A DNA stretch of 36,570 nt from Nitrosopumilus sp. H13 (GTDB lineage: Archaea > Thermoproteota > Nitrososphaeria > Nitrososphaerales > Nitrosopumilaceae), in contig RHFB01000039.1 of the NCBI GenBank assembly GCA_003724285.1, positions 1-36,570 on the forward strand. Reading direction: 5' to 3'. The translations under genes were made by a program, and so were the position numbers. Shown one piece after another: positions 1-8,318 of this stretch (position 1 is its first letter; each line of letters begins with the position of its first letter). A model generated the notes under the pieces. It had not been told where the DNA came from, did not search any database, and saw only the letters and a program-made list of their open reading frames with translations.

Positions 1-10
1 CTATATGAAT

Positions 11-1297
11 TTAGAAAGACTGCGCCTTTTTGCGCCTGCGCTTCATATAGAACAATCCCCCCACCCCCACTACCAGCACCGGGATGATCAGTATGCCCAG
101 GTACGAATTGTCCGCCTCTTTTGGCGGGGGCTGACTCACGCTTATAGTCGCGTCATGGGTAAGGAATATCTCGTCGCGCACCCCGTCTTTGTATCTGACG
201 GTAATGGTGACGTCATGCTCGCCGTATCTGGGCTCGCCATCAAACTCTATCGGGACGTTAAACGGGACCGGGGCGTCTATCTCTATCTCGTCGATAAACT
301 GCTTGGTCTTTTTTATGTTCGAGCCGTCGCGCGCCTCTACTGTGACAAATCCGAACAGGCCGTTGACGTTTCCCTCGTTTATGACCTCGCCTATCAGTAC
401 CTGCGTGCCGGACAGATCTATCACATCCACATTAAAGACTCTCAGATCAATGAGCCCCTTTACGTAAAAGTCCACCACCTTTGAGATCTCCTGCCTGTCG
501 CCGTGCGAGTTATAGTATGATATGTTAATCGGGATTCTCAGCGTATCCCCCTGGAATGACGCCGGAACATACACGGTCGCCATAAGCTGCCTGACAGACT
601 TTGGGGCGATATGGCCCACGTCCCAGTTTGTCTCCAGTATTACGACGTTCTCTACGTTTGTGGTCTGCGCCGACATTGATCCAAGGTCTGCCTGCGTGTT
701 GGCGACAACCACGTCCACACCGGAGATGGGGGCCGTCCCATCATTTGATATCTCGATTACCACGTTGTTGGTCTTGAGCGACGTGAGGAACGGCTCGAGA
801 GCCCTAGTGTTTATGAGGCTGTCGCCAGTTACCTTGAAGTCAAACTCTGCAAAGGAGGTGCGCGTGCCCGATTCGCGGAGCCTCGAATAGTCCACCTTTA
901 CGCTTCCCGGATACTGCTTTACCTGGATCCCGTTGTCCAGGTTCACAAAGAACGTAAGGTAGAACGTCTCGCCTGCAAGGGAGTTGGAGTCGCTGTCTGC
1001 GCGTATCGTGGCGCCAGGACCGTCAGAGGCGGAGAACCCAAACGGCAGCGACAGCTGGCCCCGGATTCCCGTGATGTCCTGAGTCCCCACGTTTGCAAGC
1101 ACCACTGTAAACGGGACGTTGCTGTCTCCTGCATCGACTTCTATCTTTTGCTCAAACGTGCCAAAATACGCGTTTAGGAACTTTACGTCCCCAAAGTCCC
1201 TCTCAAAGATGAGCCCAGAGGTGGTCTGCGCGTACGAGTGTCCTGCCAGTGGAACCAATGCAACGGCCAGCAATGCAAGCAACAGCCCTGGATTCAT
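11..1297 (-). CDS. Exported membrane-anchored protein of an ABC transporter operon (COG1361/NEW3-like)
   Basis: The 428-residue product has an N-terminal signal peptide (about residues 1-23, ending near SYAQ). It has a long beta-rich extracellular part and one C-terminal membrane segment (about 398-418) followed by a basic KRRRKK tail. The ectodomain reads as repeated Ig/CARDB-like modules with phrases such as NVGTQDITGI and NDGTAPISGVDV, typical of COG1361/NEW3 S-layer-like proteins. The start overlaps the ATPase stop by 4 bases, so it is the last gene of a permease-ATPase-exported protein operon. It is probably an extracytoplasmic partner of the transporter. Architecture is seen directly; the role is inference and the substrate is unknown. 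Confidence 0.8.
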   Translation of the reverse strand: MNPGLLLALLAVALVPLAGHSYAQTTSGLIFERDFGDVKFLNAYFGTFEQKIEVDAGDSNVPFTVVLANVGTQDITGIRGQLSLPFGFSASDGPGATIRADSDSNSLAGETFYLTFFVNLDNGIQVKQYPGSVKVDYSRLRESGTRTSFAEFDFKVTGDSLINTRALEPFLTSLKTNNVVIEISNDGTAPISGVDVVVANTQADLGSMSAQTTNVENVVILETNWDVGHIAPKSVRQLMATVYVPASFQGDTLRIPINISYYNSHGDRQEISKVVDFYVKGLIDLRVFNVDVIDLSGTQVLIGEVINEGNVNGLFGFVTVEARDGSNIKKTKQFIDEIEIDAPVPFNVPIEFDGEPRYGEHDVTITVRYKDGVRDEIFLTHDATISVSQPPPKEADNSYLGILIIPVLVVGVGGLFYMKRRRKKAQSF

Positions 1298-1986
1298 GCC
1301 GGCACCTCCATCTGCTCGCCCTCAAAGGCCTGGCCGTCTTTTATCGTGATTATCTTGTCCACGTCCCCAAAGTGCCGCCTGTCGTGTGTGACGATTATAA
1401 ACGTCTGGTTGAGCTTTTTTGCCATCGACTTTATCAGCTGCACTATCTTCGCAGACGTGACAGAGTCAAGGTTTCCCGTGGGCTCGTCTGCAAGCACTAT
1501 CGAGGGCTTGTTTATTAGCCCCCTTGCAATCGCCACCCTCTGCGCCTGGCCGCCTGATATCTTGTTTGCGCGCTTTGATGCCTGGCTGTCAAGGCCGACT
1601 GCGCTCAAAAGCTTTCTTGCGTCATCTTCCGTGTGAGGTTCCCCGGATATCTGCAGGGGCAGCAGTATGTTTTCGAGCACCGAGAGATCCGTGAGCAGGT
1701 TGGAGAACTGGAAGATAAACCCGAGTTTTCTGTTTCTAAACGTGGACACCGCGCCGTCATTAAGAGTGGTGGTATCCACCCCGTCAATGAGGATGCTCCC
1801 CTCCGTGGGGCGGTCAAGCAGCCCGATCATGTTTAACAGCGTGGACTTGCCAGAGCCGGAGCTTCCTACAATCAGCACCATCTCGCCCTTCTCTATTGAA
1901 AACGACACCCTGTCAAGCGCCTTTACCAGGCTCTCCCCCTCTCCATACGTCTTTGTAAGGCCGCTTACCTCTAGTACCTTAGACAG
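1294..1986 (-). CDS. ABC transporter ATP-binding protein (LolD/MacB type)
   Basis: ATPase of a MacB/LolD-type system that powers the permease encoded just upstream. It has Walker A GSSGSGKST, signature ISGGQAQR, Walker B with ADEPTGNLD, and an H-loop THD. The first canonical start in frame is GTG at 1908 (204 aa). That would remove the normal N-terminus, because the frame above it encodes KVLEVSGLTKTYGEG, which carries the adenine-stacking A-loop tyrosine. The open frame reaches a stop at 1990-1992 with no ATG, GTG or TTG. I use CTG at 1986, which lies 9 bases after a GGAGG inside the permease 3' end. That start is inference. The function call is firm. Confidence 0.85.
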   Translation of the reverse strand: MSKVLEVSGLTKTYGEGESLVKALDRVSFSIEKGEMVLIVGSSGSGKSTLLNMIGLLDRPTEGSILIDGVDTTTLNDGAVSTFRNRKLGFIFQFSNLLTDLSVLENILLPLQISGEPHTEDDARKLLSAVGLDSQASKRANKISGGQAQRVAIARGLINKPSIVLADEPTGNLDSVTSAKIVQLIKSMAKKLNQTFIIVTHDRRHFGDVDKIITIKDGQAFEGEQMEVPA

Positions 1987-3229
1987 TTCTCATCGCCTCC
2001 ACCGGCAACAGCCTTGTAGCCCTGAATGACGGGTACAGCGACGCCGCTATTGCAAGTATGAACGACAGCAGGGCAGTCTGTGAGATCTTTTCCCAGTTGT
2101 AGGTCACCTCCAAGGCAAGGCTGCCATTAAATGACATCTTTGTCTCCTTTGCATAAAACGTGTACCCGAGTCCGGTGGCAGTGCCCACTCCTGCCCCTAT
2201 CGCCCCGATAATCATCCCCTGAAATATGAATATGATCAGTATGTCCTTTCTTCTTGCCCCGATGGATCTCATGACTCCTATCTCCCGGGTCTTTCCATTC
2301 ACTAGCATCATCTGGATGGTGACTATGGCAAACGCAGAGGACATCATTCCAAAGTAGCCTATCAGGTTTATCAGCGCAATGCCGGATCTAAAGCCAGACA
2401 GCTGCGCCTCTGACGCCTCCTCTACCGTCTCTGCCACAAAGTCGTCGTTTGGAAACGAGCGCAGGAAAAAGTCCCTTACCTCTTCCGCCTTTGTCGGGTC
2501 GTTGAGCTTTACCATGATAGAGTCCGAGTTGCCGTTCCTCTTTAGCAGGTCACGCAGCGTGTCTATGTGTATTACCGCCGAATAGTCAAACCCCTGTCCT
2601 CCCGGGGACCGTGCCAGCCCGGATACGGTAAACCACTTGGTCTGATCCTGGCCCCACCTGTCTACTATCGTCAGCTTGACGCTGTCTCCCACCCTTACGC
2701 CCCCGAGATCCGCGACAAGCGCGAATCCAAGGACTATCGAGTTTCTTGAAAAGACATACCTTCCGTCTGAAACGGTCTTGTACACGGTTGATGCCTGGAT
2801 GTCCCGTAGCGGATCCACTCCCACCACCGGCACCCTGGTCTCCTCTATCAGCCTGCCGTTGGTCATGACATCCAGCTCGCCCTGGGCCGAAAGGCGCGGC
2901 GCGGCCGCCTCCACATACGGAATTCTCTCAAGCCAGTGTATCAGCGACAGGTCGGATCTTTGGATATAGTCTGCCTCGTCAGTTATCAGGACATCACCGG
3001 TGGTATAGTCGCCAATGTCTCGGACTATTGCATCATAGAGCCCTTGAAATATTACAAAGTTGACGTGGATTACAAGTATCCCGATGGTTACCGCCAGAAT
3101 CGCCCCGATGAGGCTACCCTTTTTGTTAAACAGCATCTTCTTTGCAAGTCGAAGCCTATATTCCACAGGTGGTGGTAAAATAGTCTGATATTTAATGGAT
3201 CGGATCCATTTAGGTGTCAATAAAGACAT
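1979..3229 (-). CDS. ABC transporter permease (FtsX/MacB family)
   Basis: The 416-residue permease has one N-terminal membrane helix (about 37-62), a large extracytoplasmic MacB_PCD-like domain (about 65-270) and three C-terminal helices (about 283-305, 330-355, 383-402). The third helix region follows the FtsX-type motif REIGVMRSIGARRKDI. Such permeases work with a LolD-like ATPase in lipoprotein or peptide export or in extracytoplasmic signalling; the substrate here is unknown. The 3' end overlaps the ATPase gene. The ATG at 3229 adds about 21 unusual residues. A GTG at 3166, giving VEYRLRLAKK, is an equally good start, and choosing it would put the palindrome at 3194-3210 upstream of the gene. 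Confidence 0.88.
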   Translation of the reverse strand: MSLLTPKWIRSIKYQTILPPPVEYRLRLAKKMLFNKKGSLIGAILAVTIGILVIHVNFVIFQGLYDAIVRDIGDYTTGDVLITDEADYIQRSDLSLIHWLERIPYVEAAAPRLSAQGELDVMTNGRLIEETRVPVVGVDPLRDIQASTVYKTVSDGRYVFSRNSIVLGFALVADLGGVRVGDSVKLTIVDRWGQDQTKWFTVSGLARSPGGQGFDYSAVIHIDTLRDLLKRNGNSDSIMVKLNDPTKAEEVRDFFLRSFPNDDFVAETVEEASEAQLSGFRSGIALINLIGYFGMMSSAFAIVTIQMMLVNGKTREIGVMRSIGARRKDILIIFIFQGMIIGAIGAGVGTATGLGYTFYAKETKMSFNGSLALEVTYNWEKISQTALLSFILAIAASLYPSFRATRLLPVEAMRTV

Positions 3230-3238
3230 TTTTATGTC
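3194..3238. promoter_or_regulatory. Two inverted repeats between the ABC operon and the Lrp-like regulator
   Basis: Two dyads lie in the divergent upstream region. One is a perfect 8-base-arm palindrome (AATGGATC, one central base, GATCCATT) at 3194-3210. The other is a 5-base-arm repeat (GACAT, four T, ATGTC) at 3225-3238. Lrp/AsnC regulators bind dyads and often control the divergent gene, so these are candidate operators. The first lies inside the permease frame if translation starts at 3229. Confidence 0.4.
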
Positions 3239-3283
3239 ATATCAGCCGTCTTGATGTGCCATGAATGAGATGCAGGTGACAAA

Positions 3284-4186
3284 ATGGACAATTTAGACAT
3301 GAGAATCCTGAGCAGGCTGCTAAACAACTGCCGGGAGCCCGACAGGCAGATAGGCAAGGAGCTTGGGGTATCAGGCGGGGCAGTGCATGCCCGCATCCAA
3401 AAGATGGAGGAGGCAGGAGTGATAGAAAAATTCCTAGTCAAGATCGAGCCGCCCGTTCTTGGATACGGCATCTTGTATGTAGTAGTGTCAGACCAGAACA
3501 TAGATGAAATACTAGGACAGGTGCGGCTCATAGGCGAGCCGTTCTTTGTGGTGCCGTGCATCGGCGGCGTTACCGTGTGCAGCATTGTAGTAAAGGGGGA
3601 CCTGCAGCACAAAGTCGGGCTTGCAGGCAAGATGATGAAAGGTGCCAAGATACTCTCCATATTCGAGGCGGAGAACCCCGGATTCAGCTCGAATCTCACA
3701 AGGACTGATCTTGAGATCCTCGGGCATCTGGTGGCTGATCCCAGACAGAGGATTGAAAGTATTGCAAGGAGCACCGGGATGTCCACAAAGACCGTGACCA
3801 GATGCATTGAAAAGATGCATGAAAACGAGGGAATCCAGTTCACACTGGTGTACGAGCCCAAGAAGATAGACGGGTTCATCCCGCATGTGGTGCTAGCCTG
3901 GATCGACGGGGATCTAAAGCAGATGCTTGCCAAGCTCAACGCCGAGTTCTCGGGGTCATACCTGCAGATCCCGTTCATCTCAAAGAACCAGATAGTGCTG
4001 TTTCTGTACAGTGACAGCATCTTTGGGATGGACGAGCTTGCAGAGAGGGTGCGCGCAACACGGGGCGTTAAATCAGCAGACCTGTTCATTCCAAAAAAGA
4101 TCACGTTTTACAAAGAGTGGATAAAAAAGGCAGTCAAGAGTTCCAAAAAGTCCCCCAGACTCCACCTCAGCTATCAAGCAAATTAA
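3284..4186 (+). CDS. Lrp/AsnC-like transcriptional regulator with two helix-turn-helix domains
   Basis: The 300-residue protein carries two winged-HTH segments. One is at residues 1-50 (ILSRLL...IGKELGVSGGAVHARIQKM). The second is at about 146-192 (DLEILGHLV...ARSTGMSTKTVTRCIEKM). Each is followed by an alpha/beta stretch that could be a degenerate RAM/effector domain. Tandem Lrp-like architecture is common in ammonia-oxidising archaea, which carry many such regulators. The gene is divergent from the ABC operon, and two dyads lie in between, suggesting local or auto-regulation. The ligand is unknown. The ATG at 3284 gives the HTH immediately at the N-terminus. Confidence 0.85.
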   Translation: MDNLDMRILSRLLNNCREPDRQIGKELGVSGGAVHARIQKMEEAGVIEKFLVKIEPPVLGYGILYVVVSDQNIDEILGQVRLIGEPFFVVPCIGGVTVCSIVVKGDLQHKVGLAGKMMKGAKILSIFEAENPGFSSNLTRTDLEILGHLVADPRQRIESIARSTGMSTKTVTRCIEKMHENEGIQFTLVYEPKKIDGFIPHVVLAWIDGDLKQMLAKLNAEFSGSYLQIPFISKNQIVLFLYSDSIFGMDELAERVRATRGVKSADLFIPKKITFYKEWIKKAVKSSKKSPRLHLSYQAN

Positions 4187-4192
4187 ATAGCA

Positions 4193-4720
4193 ATGCCTCC
4201 CAGTCCCCGCATGAGAAAAAAGAGCATCTACAGGGGAAAGATACTGGGTCTTAGCGTCTATGAGGGAAAGATAGAGGGAAGAGCCGTCAGGCGCGAAGTC
4301 ATCGAGCACCGCGGGGCAGCCGCAATAGTGGCACTTGACGAGGACGGCAGGATTATCCTGGTCAGGCAGCACAGGTTCCCGCACGGGTACGTCCTCGAGA
4401 TACCTGCAGGCACGCTTGAGAGGGGCGAAGAGCCAGAGGCGTGCGCATTCCGGGAGCTCGAGGAGGAGACAGGATACAGGGCAAAAAAGATGACCCCCTT
4501 AATCACGTACTATCCGTCGATCGGGTACAACACGGAGGTGATTCACTGCTTTGTCGCATCCGGGACAAAAAAGGTATCAGACCTAAAGCTTGACGATGAC
4601 GAGATACTCTCAGTTACAAAGATGAGTCCGAGGCGGCTTGTCTCCATGATAAAGACAGGTAAGATTCAGGACTCAAAGACAATCTGCGCGGTTCTGACAT
4701 ATGTTGCAAAAAAGCTCTAG
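4193..4720 (+). CDS. Nudix hydrolase, ADP-ribose pyrophosphatase type
   Basis: The 175-residue protein has a perfect Nudix box at residues 73-95 (G-x5-E-x7-REUxEExGU, from G73 through E79, R87 and E91/E92 to G94). It is preceded by the beta-strand phrase [17 protein letters not shown], which is typical of the ADP-ribose/NUDT5-like subgroup. It probably hydrolyses ADP-ribose or a related nucleoside diphosphate in the cytoplasm, using Mg2+ bound by the box glutamates. It starts 7 bases after the regulator, so the two may be co-transcribed. Met7 (4211) is a plausible alternative start. Confidence 0.9.
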   Translation: MPPSPRMRKKSIYRGKILGLSVYEGKIEGRAVRREVIEHRGAAAIVALDEDGRIILVRQHRFPHGYVLEIPAGTLERGEEPEACAFRELEEETGYRAKKMTPLITYYPSIGYNTEVIHCFVASGTKKVSDLKLDDDEILSVTKMSPRRLVSMIKTGKIQDSKTICAVLTYVAKKL

Positions 4721-4777
4721 CTGTTCCCCTGGTAAAAACAGGTGATCTGAAAGCATGTCATTTACTTGCCGTCCGGA

Positions 4778-5773
4778 TCACAGGTATTTGCCAGAGCCCT
4801 GATTGTATATGGGCTTTACAAGATCAGCAACGTCTGCCCACGATCTAGTTATCTTCTCAAACATGTAGATCATATCAAGCAGGCCCATCGGAATCTGCTT
4901 TTTGTCACCAGACACGGCGCGCATCTTGCCCAGCTTGTCCTCGAATTTTTTGTGCAGGGATATTGCCTCGATTGCAAGCAGCCTGTCCGGCTTTGTAAAC
5001 GCGTCTATCGACTTTTCTGCAATCATCCCAAAGTCCATGGCAGCTCCGTGCAGCCTTTTAGAGTTCGCATCAGAGATCTGCGAGTTGATGATATATTCTG
5101 AGAGCTCGACTATATAGTCGCCTGCGTTCTCTAGAAGGTTTGCCGCCACCCTGTAGTCAAGCACGTCAATGTTCCCTAGATGGAACGTGTCTGCAAGCCT
5201 CTTGTCTACAAGCGCGCTCCGAATCAGCCGGACCAGCAAAAAGTATTGCCTGTTTACCTCTACGTCCCGGCTTGATATGGTCTCCAGGTTTGACCTGTCA
5301 TCAGATACCAGTCCGCGCAAGACGTCATCATACATGCCTAGCGCGATGGAGCTCATCCGCTTGAGGATCTTTTCGGGGTTGAGCGTGCTCGTATCAAGCA
5401 GAAACTGCATGTTTATGTGCGAGGCGCTCTCTTCTATGATCTCCATTCCCACGAGCCGCCTCATCGAGTTGCGGATCTTCTCCCTGTCTTTGGCAGGCAC
5501 CGTCGACTCGGAGCTGATCCCGATTACGTCATATCCGAGCAGGTACGCCCCCGTGATGTCTGCGACAATGTTCTCCTCCTTTGGCAGCGGGTACGAGATG
5601 GTCAGATTCCTAGTCGGGCGGGCCGTGTTTGCAGATATCGAGACGCTGTCAGGGCCGGTCTCTATCTCGACCTGGCTGCCCTTGTCCAGCTTGTTTGCAT
5701 CAACCCACTCCTTTGGAAGAGACACTAGGATGCTGCTCCCTATTCTTTGCAGGCGTCGAATGAATTTAGCCAA
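4778..5773 (-). CDS. AbrB-PhoU type phosphate uptake regulator
   Basis: The 331-residue protein starts with a SpoVT/AbrB swapped-hairpin DNA-binding domain (about 1-45, with RIGSSILVSLPKEWV and a KLDKGSQVEIE strand). A long helical PhoU-like region follows (about 110-320) with the phrase NAGDYIVELSEYI. Archaeal proteins with this architecture are predicted regulators of phosphate transport; no pst genes are present here. The start is TTG at 5773, giving LAKFIRR. It is divergent from the CoA operon, and phased AATTTA repeats lie across its start. Confidence 0.87.
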   Translation of the reverse strand: MAKFIRRLQRIGSSILVSLPKEWVDANKLDKGSQVEIETGPDSVSISANTARPTRNLTISYPLPKEENIVADITGAYLLGYDVIGISSESTVPAKDREKIRNSMRRLVGMEIIEESASHINMQFLLDTSTLNPEKILKRMSSIALGMYDDVLRGLVSDDRSNLETISSRDVEVNRQYFLLVRLIRSALVDKRLADTFHLGNIDVLDYRVAANLLENAGDYIVELSEYIINSQISDANSKRLHGAAMDFGMIAEKSIDAFTKPDRLLAIEAISLHKKFEDKLGKMRAVSGDKKQIPMGLLDMIYMFEKITRSWADVADLVKPIYNQGSGKYL

Positions 5774-5827
5774 TTTATACCAATTTAACTAATTTAAGGC
5801 ATATTCTTATATTTTGTGTCAAATTTA
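5763..5827. promoter_or_regulatory. Phased AATTTA repeats in the phoU-like/CoA operon divergent promoter
   Basis: The hexamer AATTTA occurs at 5763, 5772, 5782, 5791 and 5822. The first four are 9-10 bases apart, close to one helical turn. The block contains TATA-like sequence for both directions and spans the TTG start of the AbrB-PhoU regulator. It could be an operator for that regulator or only A+T-rich promoter sequence. Confidence 0.35.
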
Positions 5828-5838
5828 AACTCAGATCA

Positions 5839-6738
5839 ATGGCAGCAACGGCATTCTGCCCCGCACACGTCACCGGATTCTTCAAGGCCCATCTCAAAGA
5901 CTCTGTCTCAGATACGGGCTCGATGGGCGCGGGATTTTCAATAAAGCAGGGAGTCACTACCAGGGTAAGGGTCTCTCCAAGGAACGGTCGATCCGGATAC
6001 AGGATCACCACGACCGGATACAGGCCTGACAAGACGGACGTTTCAGAGTTTGTCATCAGAGAGTTCCTCAAGCTGGGCGAGTTCTCTGGAAGCTTTCTTG
6101 ACATCAAACACGAGATAGGGGTGCCGGTCGGATACGGCCTGGGCTCTAGCGGCGCAGTCGCCCTGTCTCTTGCTTTTGCACTCGACTCTGCTCTGCATAC
6201 GGGCCTTGACAGAAACAAGATAGGCATGATTGCGCACAATGCAGAAGTCAGCTGCAAGACCGGACTCGGCGACGTCCTGGCCTCGTTTCACGGCGGCTTT
6301 GAGGTGCGCGTCAGGCCCGGCGCCCCGGGAGTCGGCAGCGTGGAGATGATTCCCGCAGACGACATGTCTGTAATCATGGTATGCTTTTCACCCATATCTA
6401 CAAACAAGTTCATCAAGGAGAACCTCTCCCGGATCAACGGGCTCGGTGGGAGGATGGTCGACATGCTGCTAGAGTCAAGGGACTGTGGACACTTTCAGGA
6501 CATGTCGCTAGAGTTTGCAAGATATGTAAACGTAATGACCCCCCGGATGCAGAGACTCGTAGATGATCTTGCAAGGAACGGGACAAAGTGCGGCGTGGCG
6601 CTGTTTGGTGAGACAGTCTTCTCAATGGTGCACAAAGAAGACGAGGCAGGAGTGCTAGAGATCCTGCAGAGGCATCCGGGAGGAACACTGATAAGATCCG
6701 AGCTTGACCATGTGGGAGCCAGGGTCCTTGACAACTAG
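5839..6738 (+). CDS. Pantoate kinase (archaeal CoA pathway, GHMP family)
   Basis: ATP-dependent kinase that converts pantoate to 4-phosphopantoate in the archaeal route to CoA, replacing bacterial pantothenate kinase chemistry. The 299-residue protein has the N-terminal phrase FCPAHVTGFF and the GHMP glycine-rich ATP loop GLGSSGA at residues 100-106, both typical of COG1829. It is the first of four CoA genes on the same strand, and the next gene overlaps its end. ATG at 5839 fits the usual length of about 290-300 residues. Confidence 0.9.
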   Translation: MAATAFCPAHVTGFFKAHLKDSVSDTGSMGAGFSIKQGVTTRVRVSPRNGRSGYRITTTGYRPDKTDVSEFVIREFLKLGEFSGSFLDIKHEIGVPVGYGLGSSGAVALSLAFALDSALHTGLDRNKIGMIAHNAEVSCKTGLGDVLASFHGGFEVRVRPGAPGVGSVEMIPADDMSVIMVCFSPISTNKFIKENLSRINGLGGRMVDMLLESRDCGHFQDMSLEFARYVNVMTPRMQRLVDDLARNGTKCGVALFGETVFSMVHKEDEAGVLEILQRHPGGTLIRSELDHVGARVLDN

Positions 6739-7501
6739 GCGCGCAGTTCCAAGGTCGCATCCCCGGGCCGAGTCGCTTTTGATCCGCAGCAGGCTCGTAG
6801 ACGGGTTTGATTCCGGACTGGTGGCAAGGGAGGGCCTGCTTGCGCAGGGAAGGGGCGAGGCCTTTGACTATCTGCTAGGCGAGAAGACAGGCAGGCCTGC
6901 AAGGCGCGCAATCAGGGCCGCAGCCGCCGCGCTCCTGCTTGCAAAATCCCCCATAGTATCGATTAATGGCAACGCGGCTGCCCTCTGTGCGGCCGAGCTC
7001 GTATCACTCTCGGTGCAGGCCGGGGCCAAACTAGAGGTAAACCTGTTTTATGCCAGCAAAAGGCGCGAGCAGGCCATCGCGCGGATGCTCAAAAAATGCG
7101 GGGCGCGGGAGGTGCTAGGCATCAACCCTGCGTCATCTGCAAGGCTGCATGGCACGGACTCTGCAAGAGGGCGGGTTGACAGGGACGGAATCCTTGCAGC
7201 AGACGTGGTAGTCGTGCCGCTAGAGGACGGCGACAGGACCGCCGCGCTCAGAAAGGCCGGCAAGACAGTCATCACGTTTGATCTCAACCCGCTCTCCCGG
7301 ACGTCACAGACTGCGCACATTACCATAGTCGACAACATTACCCGCGCGGCAGGCCTGCTTGCAGCAGACATTCAAAGAATGGCGGGAAAGGACAGGCGTG
7401 TCTTGCGCCAGACGGTTTCAGACTATAATAACAGGTCAAACCTTGCAGAGAGCATTGCCCAGATAAGGAACAACCTGGCAAGGAGGGCACGGCTTGCCTA
7501 G
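6728..7501 (+). CDS. 4-phosphopantoate--beta-alanine ligase (phosphopantothenate synthetase)
   Basis: Joins 4-phosphopantoate and beta-alanine, using ATP, to form 4'-phosphopantothenate, the step after pantoate kinase in archaea (COG1701). The family pattern is clear: PRSHPRAESLL near the N-terminus and ARQGRGEAFDYLLGE-like sequence (LLAQGRGEAFDYLLGEKT). A central NGNAAAL segment and a C-terminal SDYNNRSNL phrase also fit. I chose TTG at 6728, which overlaps the upstream stop by 11 bases and removes a non-family extension; ATG at 6704 would add eight residues. Product is about 257 aa. Confidence 0.88.
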   Translation: MTTRRAVPRSHPRAESLLIRSRLVDGFDSGLVAREGLLAQGRGEAFDYLLGEKTGRPARRAIRAAAAALLLAKSPIVSINGNAAALCAAELVSLSVQAGAKLEVNLFYASKRREQAIARMLKKCGAREVLGINPASSARLHGTDSARGRVDRDGILAADVVVVPLEDGDRTAALRKAGKTVITFDLNPLSRTSQTAHITIVDNITRAAGLLAADIQRMAGKDRRVLRQTVSDYNNRSNLAESIAQIRNNLARRARLA

Positions 7502-8318
7502 GACTGTGCGCGACATTGCATCCATGAAGGGCGCAAAAAAGATCACCGCCGTGACCAGCTATGACTATACGATGGCCTCGCTGTGCGACAAGGCTGGGAT
7601 CGACGTGCTGCTAGTGGGGGACAGCGCAGGCATGGTAATGCTCGGATACGAGAATACAATCCCCGTTACTATGGATCAGATGTGCATGTTTACAGGCGCG
7701 GTAAGCAGGGCAAGAAATGACTCGATGCTAGTTGCGGACCTGCCGTTCATGTCGTACCAGACCGGTCCGACAGATGCGATTGCCAACTCTGGCCGGCTCA
7801 TCAAGGCGGGAGCCGACGCCGTAAAGCTCGAGGGGGGCGCTACGGCATCTGCCATAGTCAGGAGCATAGTGGATGTGGGAATCCCCGTCATGGGGCACAT
7901 CGGGCTGCAGCCGCAGACTACAATGCTCTCAGAGGGGTACAGGGTGCAGGGAAGGACTGCAGAGGCAGCATCCAGGCTGCTCGAGGATGCAAAAGAGCTG
8001 GAGAACGCAGGGGCGTTTTGCATAGTGCTGGAGATGGTAAGCCACGAGACGGCAGGAATGATCTCTGATGCAGTCAGGATTCCCACCATAGGAATCGGAT
8101 CCGGGGCCGGATGCGACGGACAGGTGCTGGTGGTGCAGGACCTGCTGGGAATGTATGAAAAGATCAGGCCAAAGTTTGCAAAAAGATACATGAACCTCTC
8201 TGATTCGATCGTGGAATCGCTTCAGAGATACAGGGGGGACGTCGAGTCGGGCGCGTTTCCCGCAGAGGAGAACTGGTTCTCGATGGACCAAGGCGAGGCA
8301 GAAAAGATTGGCAGGTAG
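7494..8318 (+). CDS. panB: 3-methyl-2-oxobutanoate hydroxymethyltransferase
   Basis: Forms ketopantoate from 2-oxoisovalerate using methylenetetrahydrofolate or an equivalent C1 carrier. The 274-residue protein matches PanB along its length: ITAVTSYDYTMA, VGDSAGMVMLGY, the phrase HIGLQPQT, EGYRVQGRT, and the C-terminal IGIGSGAGCDGQVLV. The TTG start at 7494 overlaps the upstream stop by 8 bases, indicating translational coupling. PanE, which reduces ketopantoate to pantoate, is not in the window. Confidence 0.95.
   Translation: MPRTVRDIASMKGAKKITAVTSYDYTMASLCDKAGIDVLLVGDSAGMVMLGYENTIPVTMDQMCMFTGAVSRARNDSMLVADLPFMSYQTGPTDAIANSGRLIKAGADAVKLEGGATASAIVRSIVDVGIPVMGHIGLQPQTTMLSEGYRVQGRTAEAASRLLEDAKELENAGAFCIVLEMVSHETAGMISDAVRIPTIGIGSGAGCDGQVLVVQDLLGMYEKIRPKFAKRYMNLSDSIVESLQRYRGDVESGAFPAEENWFSMDQGEAEKIGR

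Noticed and set aside
3232-4104. Long open frame on the minus strand opposite the Lrp-like regulator
   Set aside because: It is the antisense shadow of a clear two-HTH regulator, with low-complexity Ser/Pro-rich translation and no motif.
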